Part shown: positions 1 through 6,620 of the stretch, piece by piece | How the letters are laid out: each line of letters opens with the position of its first letter | How positions within the stretch are numbered: the stretch's first letter is position 1 | Source of the DNA: JBBRGG01 sp038240875 | GTDB taxonomy: Bacteria; Planctomycetota; Phycisphaerae; Phycisphaerales; UBA1924 | Length of the DNA: 9,456 nucleotides | Direction of reading: 5' to 3' | Assembly: GCA_038240875.1 (NCBI GenBank) | Contig: JBBRGG010000140.1 | Span: forward strand, 1-9,456 | Position numbers and translations under genes: made by a program | Notes under the pieces: generated by a model | The model's input: only the letters and a program-made list of their open reading frames with translations | Told to the model about the DNA's origin: nothing | Databases searched by the model: none

Positions 1-33
1 GGCTTTGAAGGCCTTGGTTACGATGAAAAGTGA
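1..33 (+). CDS. Possible 3' end of an upstream gene (partial)
   Basis: Reading from base 1, frame 1 gives ten codons (GFEGLGYDEK) followed by TGA at 31-33. The frame is open to the window edge, and the following bases (34-332) show no coding character on the plus strand, which fits the end of a gene. Ten codons are too few to identify a family or to prove coding. No clear terminator hairpin follows. Confidence 0.3.
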   Translation, partial: GFEGLGYDEK

Positions 34-197
34 ACAATTGTCAAAAAAGGTGTCTCAATTGCGGCAGACTTTGGGTACCGTATGGAACAATCTTGATGGC
101 TGGTGCGTCTAATTGCCTGAGTGGAGGCCACAGCCTGGCACCACGATAGTTCTACTAGCTCTTCTCCAGAATCAAGGCAAAGGCAACTACAGTCGGC

Positions 198-237
198 ACG
201 CTTGTGATACGAGACGAAGAAAGTCATTCTGTGAGTG
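198..237 (+). repeat. 40-bp direct repeat, copy A
   Basis: This stretch aligns without gaps to 7073-7112 on the same strand, with 32 of 40 positions identical. The best-conserved part is AAGTC-N-TTCTGTGAGTG, with ACGAGA upstream at the same spacing. It ends about 95 bases before the ATG of the first protease-like gene. Both copies are intergenic and in the same orientation as the next gene. Function is unknown: a shared regulatory element, a small RNA segment or a relic of duplication are all possible. Apart from this repeat and the 12-bp repeat at 246, nothing recognisable lies in 34-332. Confidence 0.55.
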
Positions 238-245
238 GCTACAAG

Positions 246-292
246 GCGTTAGGATTTGCGTTTGGTTTTGCGTTAGGTTTTTCGTTTAGGGG
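246..292 (+). repeat. Decayed 12-bp tandem repeat upstream of first protease-like gene
   Basis: Units GCGTTAGGATTT (246-257), GCGTTTGGTTTT (258-269) and GCGTTAGGTTTT (270-281) follow each other directly, with a shifted, weaker fourth copy to about 292. The array is T- and G-rich on the plus strand and ends about 40 bases before the ATG at 333, so it lies in or near the promoter or leader. Read on the minus strand it gives an Asn-Pro-Asn-Ala-like repeat in an open frame, which I take as chance. Confidence 0.6.
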
Positions 293-332
293 TTTGTGTT
301 CATCAGGCACATATAGATAGAGGGCACTACGA

Positions 333-1865
333 ATGGGCAGCAACGCTCGGACCGACACATTTCGTTCGGCAACGTCATTGTTCTTGGGCATAGCCCTCGC
401 TTCGGCGGTCGCTCTTTCCGGAACCATCGCGCTTGCGCAGGCGTCGGGCACGGCTCCCAAGGCTGTACCAGTCAATGCTGCGCAAGCCGCAGCCCAAACC
501 AACTATGACGTCCTGATGTTCAAGGATGGCAAGATCGTTGAAGGGATCGTTGTCTCTGAGACCAAGTCAATGGTCAAGTTCAAGCGAGAGGTCGCTGGCA
601 TCACGATAGATGACGAGTTCAGCAAGGCGGACATTCTCAACATCAAGCGTGGCGCGGGCGCGGTGATTGGCACGGCGACGGGCTTGCCTGCCAACTTGCC
701 TGCTGCTCCGGCATGGACTGCGGGTGCTTCGGCTCCGGCTTCGGCGGCAACTGACTCGACACAACCAGTGAAGCAAGGCGGCGTGTATTGGATCACGCTT
801 ACCGGGCACTTTGCCCAGCAGATCACGCAGACCCCGATTCGCGATAGTCTGAAGGACGCGAAGAAGTATCGCCCTGACATCATCATCTTTGAGGTTGATA
901 ACGAGGTCATCCCCGTGGGTCAGCGCGCAGAAGATTCGGCGGAGATGGAGAAGCTGTACGCCGAGATCGACGAGCTTTTCCGTGCAGAAAAAATGCTGCC
1001 GATCACGGTGACTGAATTGCCTTACGAGTGGGGCTATAAGCCTCGTATTGTGTACTGGGTCAAGCGTGCGTATGGCGGGATGGCGTTCATGCCTTTGACG
1101 GGTAAAGAGATCTATTTCAGCCCCGAGGGGAAGCTCGGCGGCGTGGGCAATCTCGACGATTACATTCGCGCCGGCCACCGCCGCGTCGTTGAAAAGCAGA
1201 TGTCGCTACGTCTTCAGCACGCGGTGGGTTGGGTGAATCACAGTGGGTTTCCAAACCCCGAATTGCTCACCCGGGCACTGGTGAAAGAATCGACGGTAGT
1301 GAGCGTTCGCTTCGAGGAAGGCCGTCCGGTCTTGTTTGAGGGGTGGCCGAGCAACCCGTCCGAAGAACTGTTGACTGACGACGGCAAGGGATCTGCGGTT
1401 GACACCATTGACTTGCTGGCGCGTGGCTTGGGGAACGACGTCTTGACGCTTGATGAGCGTACCGCCAAGCTGATTGGGCTAAGCAAGGGCACGGTTGCTT
1501 CGCGTGATGAGCTTCTTTCGGCACTCGGCGTTTCGAGTGACGACCTGATCAAAGGTACGTCTGACCGAATCTTTAAGGATTGGGCCACGGGTTTAGAGCG
1601 TGCGTACCCAACTGCCGAGCGTCTGATTCGTGAATACAATGAAGCGATGGTGCAAGGCAACTTCAACGAGCGTCGTTCGGCTCGTTCGACCCGCATTCAG
1701 AAGCTTGAGCAGCTCAAGTCGTTGGGCAACCGCTGGGGCGAAGGGCTTGATCCTCGCCGTTTGCAACAGTCGGGGATTCCTGCGGGCGGTGATGGCATGA
1801 ACACCGTGGTCGTGCAGCAAACGATTGACGACCTTCGTTTGCAGCAGTCTTTGGATCGTCGCTAA
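333..1865 (+). CDS. Secreted SH3-like / NfeD-N (ClpP-class) protein, probable pseudoprotease
   Basis: A 510-residue exported protein. Residues 12-35 are a hydrophobic signal segment ending in an ALA|QA-like cleavage site. Residues 58-107 form a small beta-rich SH3/Sm-like domain (DVLMFKDGKIVEGIV). An Ala/Pro-rich linker (about 110-147) follows, then a crotonase/ClpP-like fold (about 148-320) and an NfeD-like element with LTLDERTAKLIGLSKG at 371-386. The Arg/Gln-rich C-terminus (about 420-510) has no recognised domain. It is paralogous to the product of 2221-3684. Ungapped alignment of its W242-F262 with W241-F/M261 of that protein puts Gly248 where the paralogue has the candidate nucleophile Ser247. 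The Gly-rich loop is replaced by a D-N-E stretch near 189-191, although a Lys (288) remains. I infer loss of protease activity, perhaps with a binding or scaffold role. The ATG at 333 has AGAGGG eight bases upstream and directly precedes the signal peptide. A terminator at 1959-1991 suggests a single-gene unit. The coding call is firm, the family call fairly sure, the role unknown. Confidence 0.9.
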   Translation: MGSNARTDTFRSATSLFLGIALASAVALSGTIALAQASGTAPKAVPVNAAQAAAQTNYDVLMFKDGKIVEGIVVSETKSMVKFKREVAGITIDDEFSKADILNIKRGAGAVIGTATGLPANLPAAPAWTAGASAPASAATDSTQPVKQGGVYWITLTGHFAQQITQTPIRDSLKDAKKYRPDIIIFEVDNEVIPVGQRAEDSAEMEKLYAEIDELFRAEKMLPITVTELPYEWGYKPRIVYWVKRAYGGMAFMPLTGKEIYFSPEGKLGGVGNLDDYIRAGHRRVVEKQMSLRLQHAVGWVNHSGFPNPELLTRALVKESTVVSVRFEEGRPVLFEGWPSNPSEELLTDDGKGSAVDTIDLLARGLGNDVLTLDERTAKLIGLSKGTVASRDELLSALGVSSDDLIKGTSDRIFKDWATGLERAYPTAERLIREYNEAMVQGNFNERRSARSTRIQKLEQLKSLGNRWGEGLDPRRLQQSGIPAGGDGMNTVVVQQTIDDLRLQQSLDRR

Positions 1866-1907
1866 AGCAGATCGCCGCTTAAGTAGATCGGTGCTGGATG
1901 ATCGGCG
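1854..1907 (+). repeat. Decayed 14-16-bp tandem repeat spanning a stop codon
   Basis: Four successive units begin with GATCG: at 1854 (GATCGTCGCTAAAGCA), 1870 (GATCGCCGCTTAAGTA), 1886 (a shorter 14-base version) and 1900 (GATCGGCG then diverging). The first unit contains the last codons and the TAA stop (1863-1865) of the preceding gene, so the coding end appears to have been copied into the 3' untranslated region. Confidence 0.55.
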
Positions 1908-1958
1908 AAAGGAAATGGCTGCCGCTGGTTGACGAAGCACTTAGAGAGAAGTCGATAT

Positions 1959-1991
1959 AAAGGCTTTGTGCAAATGCACCAGGCCTTTTTT
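1959..1991 (+). terminator. Rho-independent terminator after the first protease-like gene
   Basis: The hairpin pairs AAAGGC (1959-1964) with GCCTTT (1983-1988) and GTGC (1968-1971) with GCAC (1976-1979) around an AAAT loop. A small internal loop separates the two stem parts. It runs into six T residues (1986-1991). It lies 94 bases after the stop codon and separates the two paralogous genes into different transcription units. Confidence 0.85.
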
Positions 1992-2220
1992 GTTGGTGGC
2001 GCGCGGAAGCGGTGTTTGGACACGTATCGAGCCTTTGAAGCCGTTCTTCATGTATTAAGTGCATATAGATCGGTTCGCCAAAGGGCTAGTTCGCTAGTTG
2101 GAAGGTATTGAAAGAGGACGTCGAACGTGTCATTTTTTTCGTGTTGATTTCTTGTATCATTTCGGAACCATTGGCACCCGAAAGCGTCCCACCACTGTTC
2201 CCACACTTCAAGGAGAAACC
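1992..2220 (+). other. Intergenic leader region of the second protease-like gene
   Basis: No gene is supported here. An open frame runs in from 2098 but is only an upstream extension of the next gene. The region contains a T7 run at 2133-2139 and a TATCAT hexamer at 2155-2160 that could be a -10 element, but no convincing -35 lies at the right distance. A good Shine-Dalgarno sequence (AAGGAG, 2210-2215) precedes the ATG at 2221. Confidence 0.4.
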
Positions 2221-3684
2221 ATGAGCAGCAACATGAATATGTCTCGTGCATCGAATAGTCGTATCGGCATGCGTTCGACCGCCAATGCTTCGTCGCGTTT
2301 ACTCGCGATGGCTGGCGCGTGCGTCGCGTTGGCATGTGCTATGTTCGTGCCCATGTCTTCGGCGTACGCATTTGATCGCGTGGTGATGAAGGATGGATCG
2401 ACGATTGATGGGAAGATTGTTCGTAAAGAAAAGGGGATGATCTGGATCAAGATCACCGCGAATGGCTCGACCACCGAGAAGTTCATTCTCGCTGACGAGT
2501 ATCAGTCGGTTACGCGTAATGTTGATGCTGCTCTGGGTGCAAGCGCAACTTCTCCTGCTACTGCTGCTCTTTCTGCCGACGCCGCTCCTGCTGCGGCGGT
2601 GCCTGCGGCTGGCGAAGCACCCAAGGAAGTTCCAAATGCGGACCCAAAGATCGCTGCTGAGGGCGTGAAGGGCGTTGATGCCACTGCGCCGGTTCGTGCG
2701 GGTGTGCCTCGTGCGATGGTCATCACCTGTGGTGACCGCCCCAATGGCGACATGGTCGGTGTATTCATGGTGGCCAACATTCTTGAGCGGGCCATTCCCG
2801 TGATTGAGAAAGAACTCGGAAACGAAGGAGACCGCATCGTCGCGGTCCGAATCACTTCCGGTGGCGGTTACCTCGCTGAAATTCAGAAGATCGTCGATGT
2901 GCTTGATTACGAATACAAGAAGCGTTGGCGCACCGTGGGCTGGATCGATTCGGCGATTTCTGCGGCAGCCATGAGCGCGCACATCCTTGATGAAATCTAC
3001 ATGACCACGCAAGCCAATTACGGCGCGTGCACCGGCTTCTATGGCTCGCTCGACAGGCCTGTCGAAGGCTTCGAGCTTGAGAAGGCCCTCTTCATGATGG
3101 AAAAAATCTCGGCACGCGCAGGCTACGACCCGCTGGTCATGCGTGCTATGCAGGTCCAGCAGTCTCTATCGGCGACGATCGACCAAAATGGCAACGTGCA
3201 GTACTACGAAGATGCGACTAGCGGCGATATTGTCGTCAATCGTCCTGTAGAGATCCTGACTTTCAACGCCAAAAGTGCCGAGAAGGTCCAGTTCAGCAAG
3301 GGCACCGCCGACACGATCCAGGAACTGGGCAAGGCGATGGGCTTTAACGAAGTGGATTGGATCGGTAGGCCGGTGAAGAACATTGCTTGGCCTGTTTCCA
3401 AGGCTGAGCAGATGCAGATGGACTTCCGCAAGAAGGTCAAGATCGACGAGGACAACACGAATCGCTACTTCCGCAATTACCAGACGCTAGTCGGGACCGC
3501 TGGGCAGTCGCAGGATCGCGCTCAGCGTGCCATGCTCGTGGGCAAGGCTCGCCAGAGCCTCGAACTGATCAAAGGCATGGTCCGCAACAACCCGGCGTTT
3601 GCCCGCAACAACTGGGGCGGCCGCCTGGAATACGCGACTTGGCTCGGAGAGCAGGACCTTATTCTTCGTAATCTGCTTCGCTAA
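2221..3684 (+). CDS. Secreted SH3-like / NfeD-N (ClpP-class) serine protease, probably active
   Basis: A 487-residue exported protein, probably a serine protease acting outside the cytoplasmic membrane. The ATG at 2221 is chosen because AAGGAG lies five bases upstream and a signal peptide follows (hydrophobic 27-47, AYA|FD-type cleavage near 50). An upstream in-frame ATG at 2098 would bury the signal. Residues 51-98 are an SH3-like domain (FDRVVMKDGSTIDGKIV), 103-160 an Ala/Pro-rich linker, and 164-320 a ClpP/crotonase-like fold. TSGGGY (212-217) fits the Gly-rich loop, SAISAAAMSA (244-253) the nucleophile helix with candidate Ser247, and Lys288 the general base. The 41-residue Ser-Lys spacing equals that of the Ser97/Lys138 dyad of the archaeal NfeD-type protease PH1510. 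ILTFNAKSAEKVQFSKG (345-361) matches the NfeD-family LT...A...G element. Unlike full NfeD there are no membrane helices and no C-terminal OB-fold domain. The substrate is unknown. A terminator follows at 3722-3749. Confidence 0.92.
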   Translation: MSSNMNMSRASNSRIGMRSTANASSRLLAMAGACVALACAMFVPMSSAYAFDRVVMKDGSTIDGKIVRKEKGMIWIKITANGSTTEKFILADEYQSVTRNVDAALGASATSPATAALSADAAPAAAVPAAGEAPKEVPNADPKIAAEGVKGVDATAPVRAGVPRAMVITCGDRPNGDMVGVFMVANILERAIPVIEKELGNEGDRIVAVRITSGGGYLAEIQKIVDVLDYEYKKRWRTVGWIDSAISAAAMSAHILDEIYMTTQANYGACTGFYGSLDRPVEGFELEKALFMMEKISARAGYDPLVMRAMQVQQSLSATIDQNGNVQYYEDATSGDIVVNRPVEILTFNAKSAEKVQFSKGTADTIQELGKAMGFNEVDWIGRPVKNIAWPVSKAEQMQMDFRKKVKIDEDNTNRYFRNYQTLVGTAGQSQDRAQRAMLVGKARQSLELIKGMVRNNPAFARNNWGGRLEYATWLGEQDLILRNLLR

Positions 3685-3720
3685 TTTTCGGTTACTTCAA
3701 CCAACCCATGACACTCTCTC

Positions 3721-3758
3721 GCCAGCCTTGGGCCCACGCTCAGGGCTGGTATTATTAT
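3721..3758 (+). terminator. Hairpin terminator after the second protease-like gene
   Basis: A 12-bp stem pairs 3722-3733 with 3738-3749 around a CCAC loop, with two G-T wobbles and no mismatch. A G-T pair extends it outward by one. It is followed by TATTATTAT rather than a pure T run. It begins 37 bases after the stop codon of the gene ending at 3684. The stem is strong; the imperfect T tract lowers certainty slightly. Confidence 0.75.
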
Positions 3759-3853
3759 GCGAAGGTAGTGAGTCGCGTTTGGTTTGTGTCGCGGGTGAAG
3801 GGTCACGAAGTCTGAATGAGTGCCGCCAGAGGCAGGGCGGACAAGCCGAGCGA

Positions 3854-3875
3854 GACTGACACCACTTGGTCAGTT
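3854..3875. promoter_or_regulatory. Inverted repeat upstream of rmuC
   Basis: ACTGAC (3855-3860) and GTCAGT (3869-3874) are perfect inverted arms around eight bases, extended by one G-T pair. The site lies about 65-90 bases before the proposed rmuC -10 element, where an operator could sit. No T tract follows, so a terminator is unlikely. The rest of 3760-3940 shows nothing recognisable. Confidence 0.3.
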
Positions 3876-3940
3876 AGCCAGCTCAAAGGCGTCGTTTGGC
3901 GTGCAAGTCGCGTGAATCATGCCGATTGTGGTAAGGCAAA

Positions 3941-3949
3941 TGCTATATT
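3941..3949 (+). promoter_or_regulatory. Extended -10 promoter of rmuC
   Basis: TGCTATATT is a close match to an extended -10 element (TG-N-TATAAT type). No good -35 hexamer lies 16-18 bases upstream, as is common for extended -10 promoters. It ends only six bases before the ATG at 3956, so transcription would start at or very near that codon. Confidence 0.5.
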
Positions 3950-3955
3950 GCACAC

Positions 3956-5572
3956 ATGGAAAGCGTGTTCATGTGGGTTGTGTTGGTACTGACGTTGGCT
4001 CTTGCTGCCGCCGCGGTTGTGCTTGCATATGTGCACATGCGTGCGGCGTCTGCGGCACGCACGCTTGATACTGCTGCGCACGAAGAGGTCGTCGCCTTGG
4101 CGTCGGCAGCAACGGATTCATCGCATGCGGCGTCGGAACAAGCCAAGAACGCCGCCGACCGCGCCAGTGATGCAGCCCAACGTGGCACCGAAGCAATCAT
4201 GCGCATGGGCCAACTCGAAACCAGCGTGCTTGCTCGGTTGGCTTCCGTTGAGTCCATCCAGCAAGTTGGCCAGCAATCAAGCGAGCGCGCGTTGCGCGAA
4301 GAGCTTGCGGCACAGCGCACCCAAGCCGCGCAAGCCGCCATCGAATTGCGTGGCGAAGTGCGCAGCAGTGTACAGGATTTTCGCGACGCAACCGCTGCCT
4401 CACTCTCGACTTTCTCGGTGGGCATGCACTCACAGTTCACCGCGTTTGGCACGCGCTTGGCCGAGGCAAACACGACCACGCAAGCCTCGCTTGAACTCGT
4501 GCGTGGCGTGGTGCACGAACGGCTGACCGCGATCCAGGCCGACAACGAGAAAAAACTCGAAGAAATGCGCAAGACCGTCGACGAAAAACTCAACGCGACT
4601 CTTGAACGGCGCCTGGGTGAAAACTTCCAGCGCGTCACGCAAAGCCTCTCGCAAGTCGAGCGTGGCTTGGGCGAGATGCGAGAGCTTGGTGCTGGCGTGA
4701 CCGACCTCAAGCGGCTCATGGGCAACGTGAAATCACGAGGAACGTGGGGCGAATTTGCCTTGGGCGCGCTGCTGGAACAGTTCTTGAACTCTGATCAGTA
4801 TTCAACAAACTTTGCGGCGAAGGATCGTGGCGGTGAACGTGTCGAATTCGCCGTTCGACTACCTGGGCAGGATGAAAGCATGCCGGTGTGGCTGCCGATT
4901 GATAGCAAGTTTCCGTCGGAGGATTACCAGCGGCTTGCGCTCGCGGCGGAACGTGGCGACGCGATCGGGGTTGAAGATGCGGCTAAGGCGTTGGAAGCCG
5001 CAGTGAAAAAGTGTGCGCGAGACATTCGTGACAAGTACATCAACCCGCCACGCACGACGGATTGGGCGATTTTGTTCTTGCCGACGGAGGGGTTGTACGC
5101 CGAGGTGTTGCGTCGGCCTGGGCTTGCGGACGTGTTGCAGCGCGAGATGCGAATCGCGGTGATGGGCCCGACAACGCTTGGCGCATACATCAACGCGCTG
5201 CAGATGGGGTTTCGTACCCTTGCGGTGCAGAAGAAGTCGGCGGAAGTGTGGAAGCTCTTGGAAGAAGTCAAGAAGGGCTTTGGGCAGTTCGGCGAGAGCT
5301 TGGAAGCCGTACAGAAAAAACTCGACGAAGCATCAAGCAAGCTTGGCGAGGCGACCGATCGCTCGGGCAAGATCGTGAAGCGATTGGCAAAGGTTCACCT
5401 AGACGATTCGGTGGTTGGCTTGGGTCTAACTCCTGCGCTCTCGGTTGCGCCTCTTGGTGAGTCGGCGAGGATTGCCGACGTTCGTCCGGAGACTGGATTG
5501 CCCTTAACAGGTAAGGTTTCGCGACCAAGCGGGTACCTTCCTAATGCGGTCTATGGTAGCGATGAAGAATAA
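3956..5572 (+). CDS. rmuC: RmuC family DNA recombination protein
   Basis: A 538-residue RmuC homologue. In E. coli, RmuC limits inversion recombination at short inverted repeats; the family carries a PD-(D/E)XK-like nuclease fold. Residues 6-27 are an N-terminal membrane helix. Residues about 35-255 form a long Ala-rich coiled coil. The conserved core follows: LKRLMGNVKSRGTWGE (251-266), PIDSKFPSEDY (314-324), AILFLPTEGLYAEVLR (371-386) and GPTTLGAYINALQMGFR (404-420). A further coiled coil lies at 430-470, and the variable tail to 538 is unrecognised. Length is usual for the family. The ATG at 3956 has no Shine-Dalgarno sequence. A second in-frame ATG at 3971 (Met6) has GGAAAG seven bases upstream and still keeps the whole helix, so it may be the real start. 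The gene stands alone between a terminator and the promoter region of the receiver-like gene. No obvious terminator follows. Confidence 0.95.
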   Translation: MESVFMWVVLVLTLALAAAAVVLAYVHMRAASAARTLDTAAHEEVVALASAATDSSHAASEQAKNAADRASDAAQRGTEAIMRMGQLETSVLARLASVESIQQVGQQSSERALREELAAQRTQAAQAAIELRGEVRSSVQDFRDATAASLSTFSVGMHSQFTAFGTRLAEANTTTQASLELVRGVVHERLTAIQADNEKKLEEMRKTVDEKLNATLERRLGENFQRVTQSLSQVERGLGEMRELGAGVTDLKRLMGNVKSRGTWGEFALGALLEQFLNSDQYSTNFAAKDRGGERVEFAVRLPGQDESMPVWLPIDSKFPSEDYQRLALAAERGDAIGVEDAAKALEAAVKKCARDIRDKYINPPRTTDWAILFLPTEGLYAEVLRRPGLADVLQREMRIAVMGPTTLGAYINALQMGFRTLAVQKKSAEVWKLLEEVKKGFGQFGESLEAVQKKLDEASSKLGEATDRSGKIVKRLAKVHLDDSVVGLGLTPALSVAPLGESARIADVRPETGLPLTGKVSRPSGYLPNAVYGSDEE

Positions 5573-5688
5573 TATCTTGTTTTTGTACGGGTCCGGTAGT
5601 GCGAGATCTACCTGCCGAGTTGACAGGCTGCGGCGTGGAGACACTTGGATGATGGCAGGAGCAGAGACTTTGAGCCGTTGTGAACAAG

Positions 5689-5716
5689 TTTGATGAGACG
5701 CAAACGGTAGTATAAA
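5689..5716 (+). promoter_or_regulatory. Candidate sigma70-type promoter of the receiver-like gene
   Basis: TTTGAT (5689-5694) and TATAAA (5711-5716) are 16 bases apart; the alternative TTGATG (5690-5695) gives 15. A transcript would start near 5723 and have a leader of about 130 bases to the ATG at 5856. The -10 is good and the -35 mediocre. Nothing else recognisable lies in 5573-5855. Confidence 0.35.
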
Positions 5717-5855
5717 TCTATATGCTGCAGATGGTTAGACACATGCTTCGCGAAAGTGGCCAGTTCTGATCGTGGCGTGTTTGGGTAGGCGAGCAATATT
5801 GAGCGTTGCGAAGCCCAAAGTAGTTCGGCACGCCGCTTGCCTGTGGATTAGTGAG

Positions 5856-6467
5856 ATGGTATCTGTGCGCTTGTATCCCGGTGATTCATGCGATCCCTCA
5901 TTGCCACCCAATGGCGGCGGGGGTTTTGGAATTGGCGCGACGGGAAATGGTGCTGGAGGGGGCGATGGAGGGGGTGCTGGGGCTGGTGGTGGCCGCTTAA
6001 ATTTGCTTCTTTCGTATGCTGGCTGGGAACCGGAGCCTTGGATCGATCGGTTGCCCCGGCTTTTGGAGCCGATGGGAATCGCGTCGCTTCGGGCGGGCAG
6101 CGGTCGCGAGGCGAGCGAGGTGATCCTGCGGTCGCGAGTTCATGTAGCGGTTGTTGATCTTGGGCTGCCTTTGGAGAGTGGCACCAAGCCAGCTCCGTCG
6201 ATTCCGTCGGTGTTTGACGTGGCGTCTGATGGCGGGCCGCGGTTGCTGGAGTTGTTGGCACGGTTGGCCGAGCCGCCACCGGTGGTGGTGATTAAGCGGG
6301 CGCGGACTACGCGAGACGAAGCGAGAGAGATGGCTGCGGCACTACGTTTGGGCGCGTTTGCGATCGTGGATAGGCCGCGTGGAGATAGTGATTTGGACGC
6401 GATGCTGGATGTGCTTCGGCGGGTGCTTGCTCGCTATTACAAGGGGCGCTGGCCCGGAGCGGTGTAG
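5856..6467 (+). CDS. Gly-rich protein with degenerate receiver-like domain
   Basis: A 203-residue protein from the ATG at 5856. The frame is open further up to a GTG at 5772, and no strong Shine-Dalgarno sequence decides the start, so the N-terminus is uncertain. Residues 19-46 are a Gly-rich low-complexity stretch. From 47 the pattern of alternating strands and helices resembles a response-regulator receiver domain: RLNLLLSYAG (strand 1), VHVAVVDLGLP (96-105) with Asp101 at the phospho-acceptor position, PPVVVIKRA (strand 4, 141-149), and LGAFAIVDRP (165-174) where receivers normally have a K-P pair. The acidic pair expected after strand 1 is absent (SYAGWEPEPW), and an insertion sits after strand 3. 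Phosphorylation is therefore doubtful; a pseudo-receiver is likelier. No output domain is attached. It lies 205 bases upstream of groES, same strand, and could be cotranscribed with it, although groES appears to have its own promoter. The protein is soluble, with no signal or membrane segment. Confidence 0.8.
   Translation: MVSVRLYPGDSCDPSLPPNGGGGFGIGATGNGAGGGDGGGAGAGGGRLNLLLSYAGWEPEPWIDRLPRLLEPMGIASLRAGSGREASEVILRSRVHVAVVDLGLPLESGTKPAPSIPSVFDVASDGGPRLLELLARLAEPPPVVVIKRARTTRDEAREMAAALRLGAFAIVDRPRGDSDLDAMLDVLRRVLARYYKGRWPGAV
5942..5982 (+). other. Potential G-quadruplex tract in the 5' coding region
   Basis: Four guanine runs lie on the coding strand: 5942-5944 (3), 5958-5962 (5), 5970-5974 (5) and 5979-5982 (4), with loops of 13, 7 and 4 bases. 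They encode the Gly-rich segment of the receiver-like protein. A quadruplex in the mRNA near the start could reduce translation, but the pattern may simply follow from Gly codons. Confidence 0.35.
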
Positions 6468-6548
6468 TTGGGCTGTAGCAGTATGAAGAGTGGAATGCTT
6501 GAAAGTGAATGACGGCTCGGGCGAAGGCTCGCGTCGAATGTTGCAGAG

Positions 6549-6576
6549 TTGAATTCAGTTTGAATGTAGCTATACA
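6549..6576 (+). promoter_or_regulatory. Candidate sigma70-type promoter of groES
   Basis: TTGAAT (6549-6554) and TATACA (6571-6576) are separated by 16 bases. Transcription would start near 6583, giving a leader of about 90 bases to the groES ATG. I see no sigma32-type -10 (CCCAT) paired with the CTTGAAA at 6497-6503, and no CIRCE element. Confidence 0.5.
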
Positions 6577-6620
6577 AGCCGAACGTGTGCGTCTTTGGAG
6601 AGGCGCGATTGGAAACAGGT

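Noticed and set aside
310..318. CATATAGAT, also at 2062-2070 and in reverse at 5716-5724
   Set aside because: All three are intergenic, but a nine-base AT-rich word occurring three times in this length is within chance, and distances to the genes differ.
1929..1961. TTGACG and TATAAA as a promoter
   Set aside because: The spacing is 21 bases, and the TATAAA is part of the base of a clear terminator hairpin, so a promoter here would be terminated at once.
2098..2220. Upstream in-frame start for the second protease-like gene
   Set aside because: It would put 41 residues before the signal peptide, and the Shine-Dalgarno sequence at 2210-2215 points to 2221.
3599..3859. Plus-strand open frame overlapping the end of the second protease-like gene
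   Set aside because: It overlaps a certain gene in another frame, runs through the terminator hairpin, and has no ribosome binding site or domain.
5620..5625. TTGACA, a perfect -35 hexamer
   Set aside because: No acceptable -10 hexamer lies 15-19 bases downstream.
5608..5796. Minus-strand open frame in the gap after rmuC
   Set aside because: Sixty-two codons with no ribosome binding site, no recognisable domain and codon use unlike the neighbours; it also overlaps the proposed promoter of the receiver-like gene.
6497..6503. CTTGAAA as the -35 of a heat-shock (sigma32) promoter for groES
   Set aside because: No CCCAT-like -10 element follows at the required distance, and a better sigma70-like pair lies at 6549-6576.
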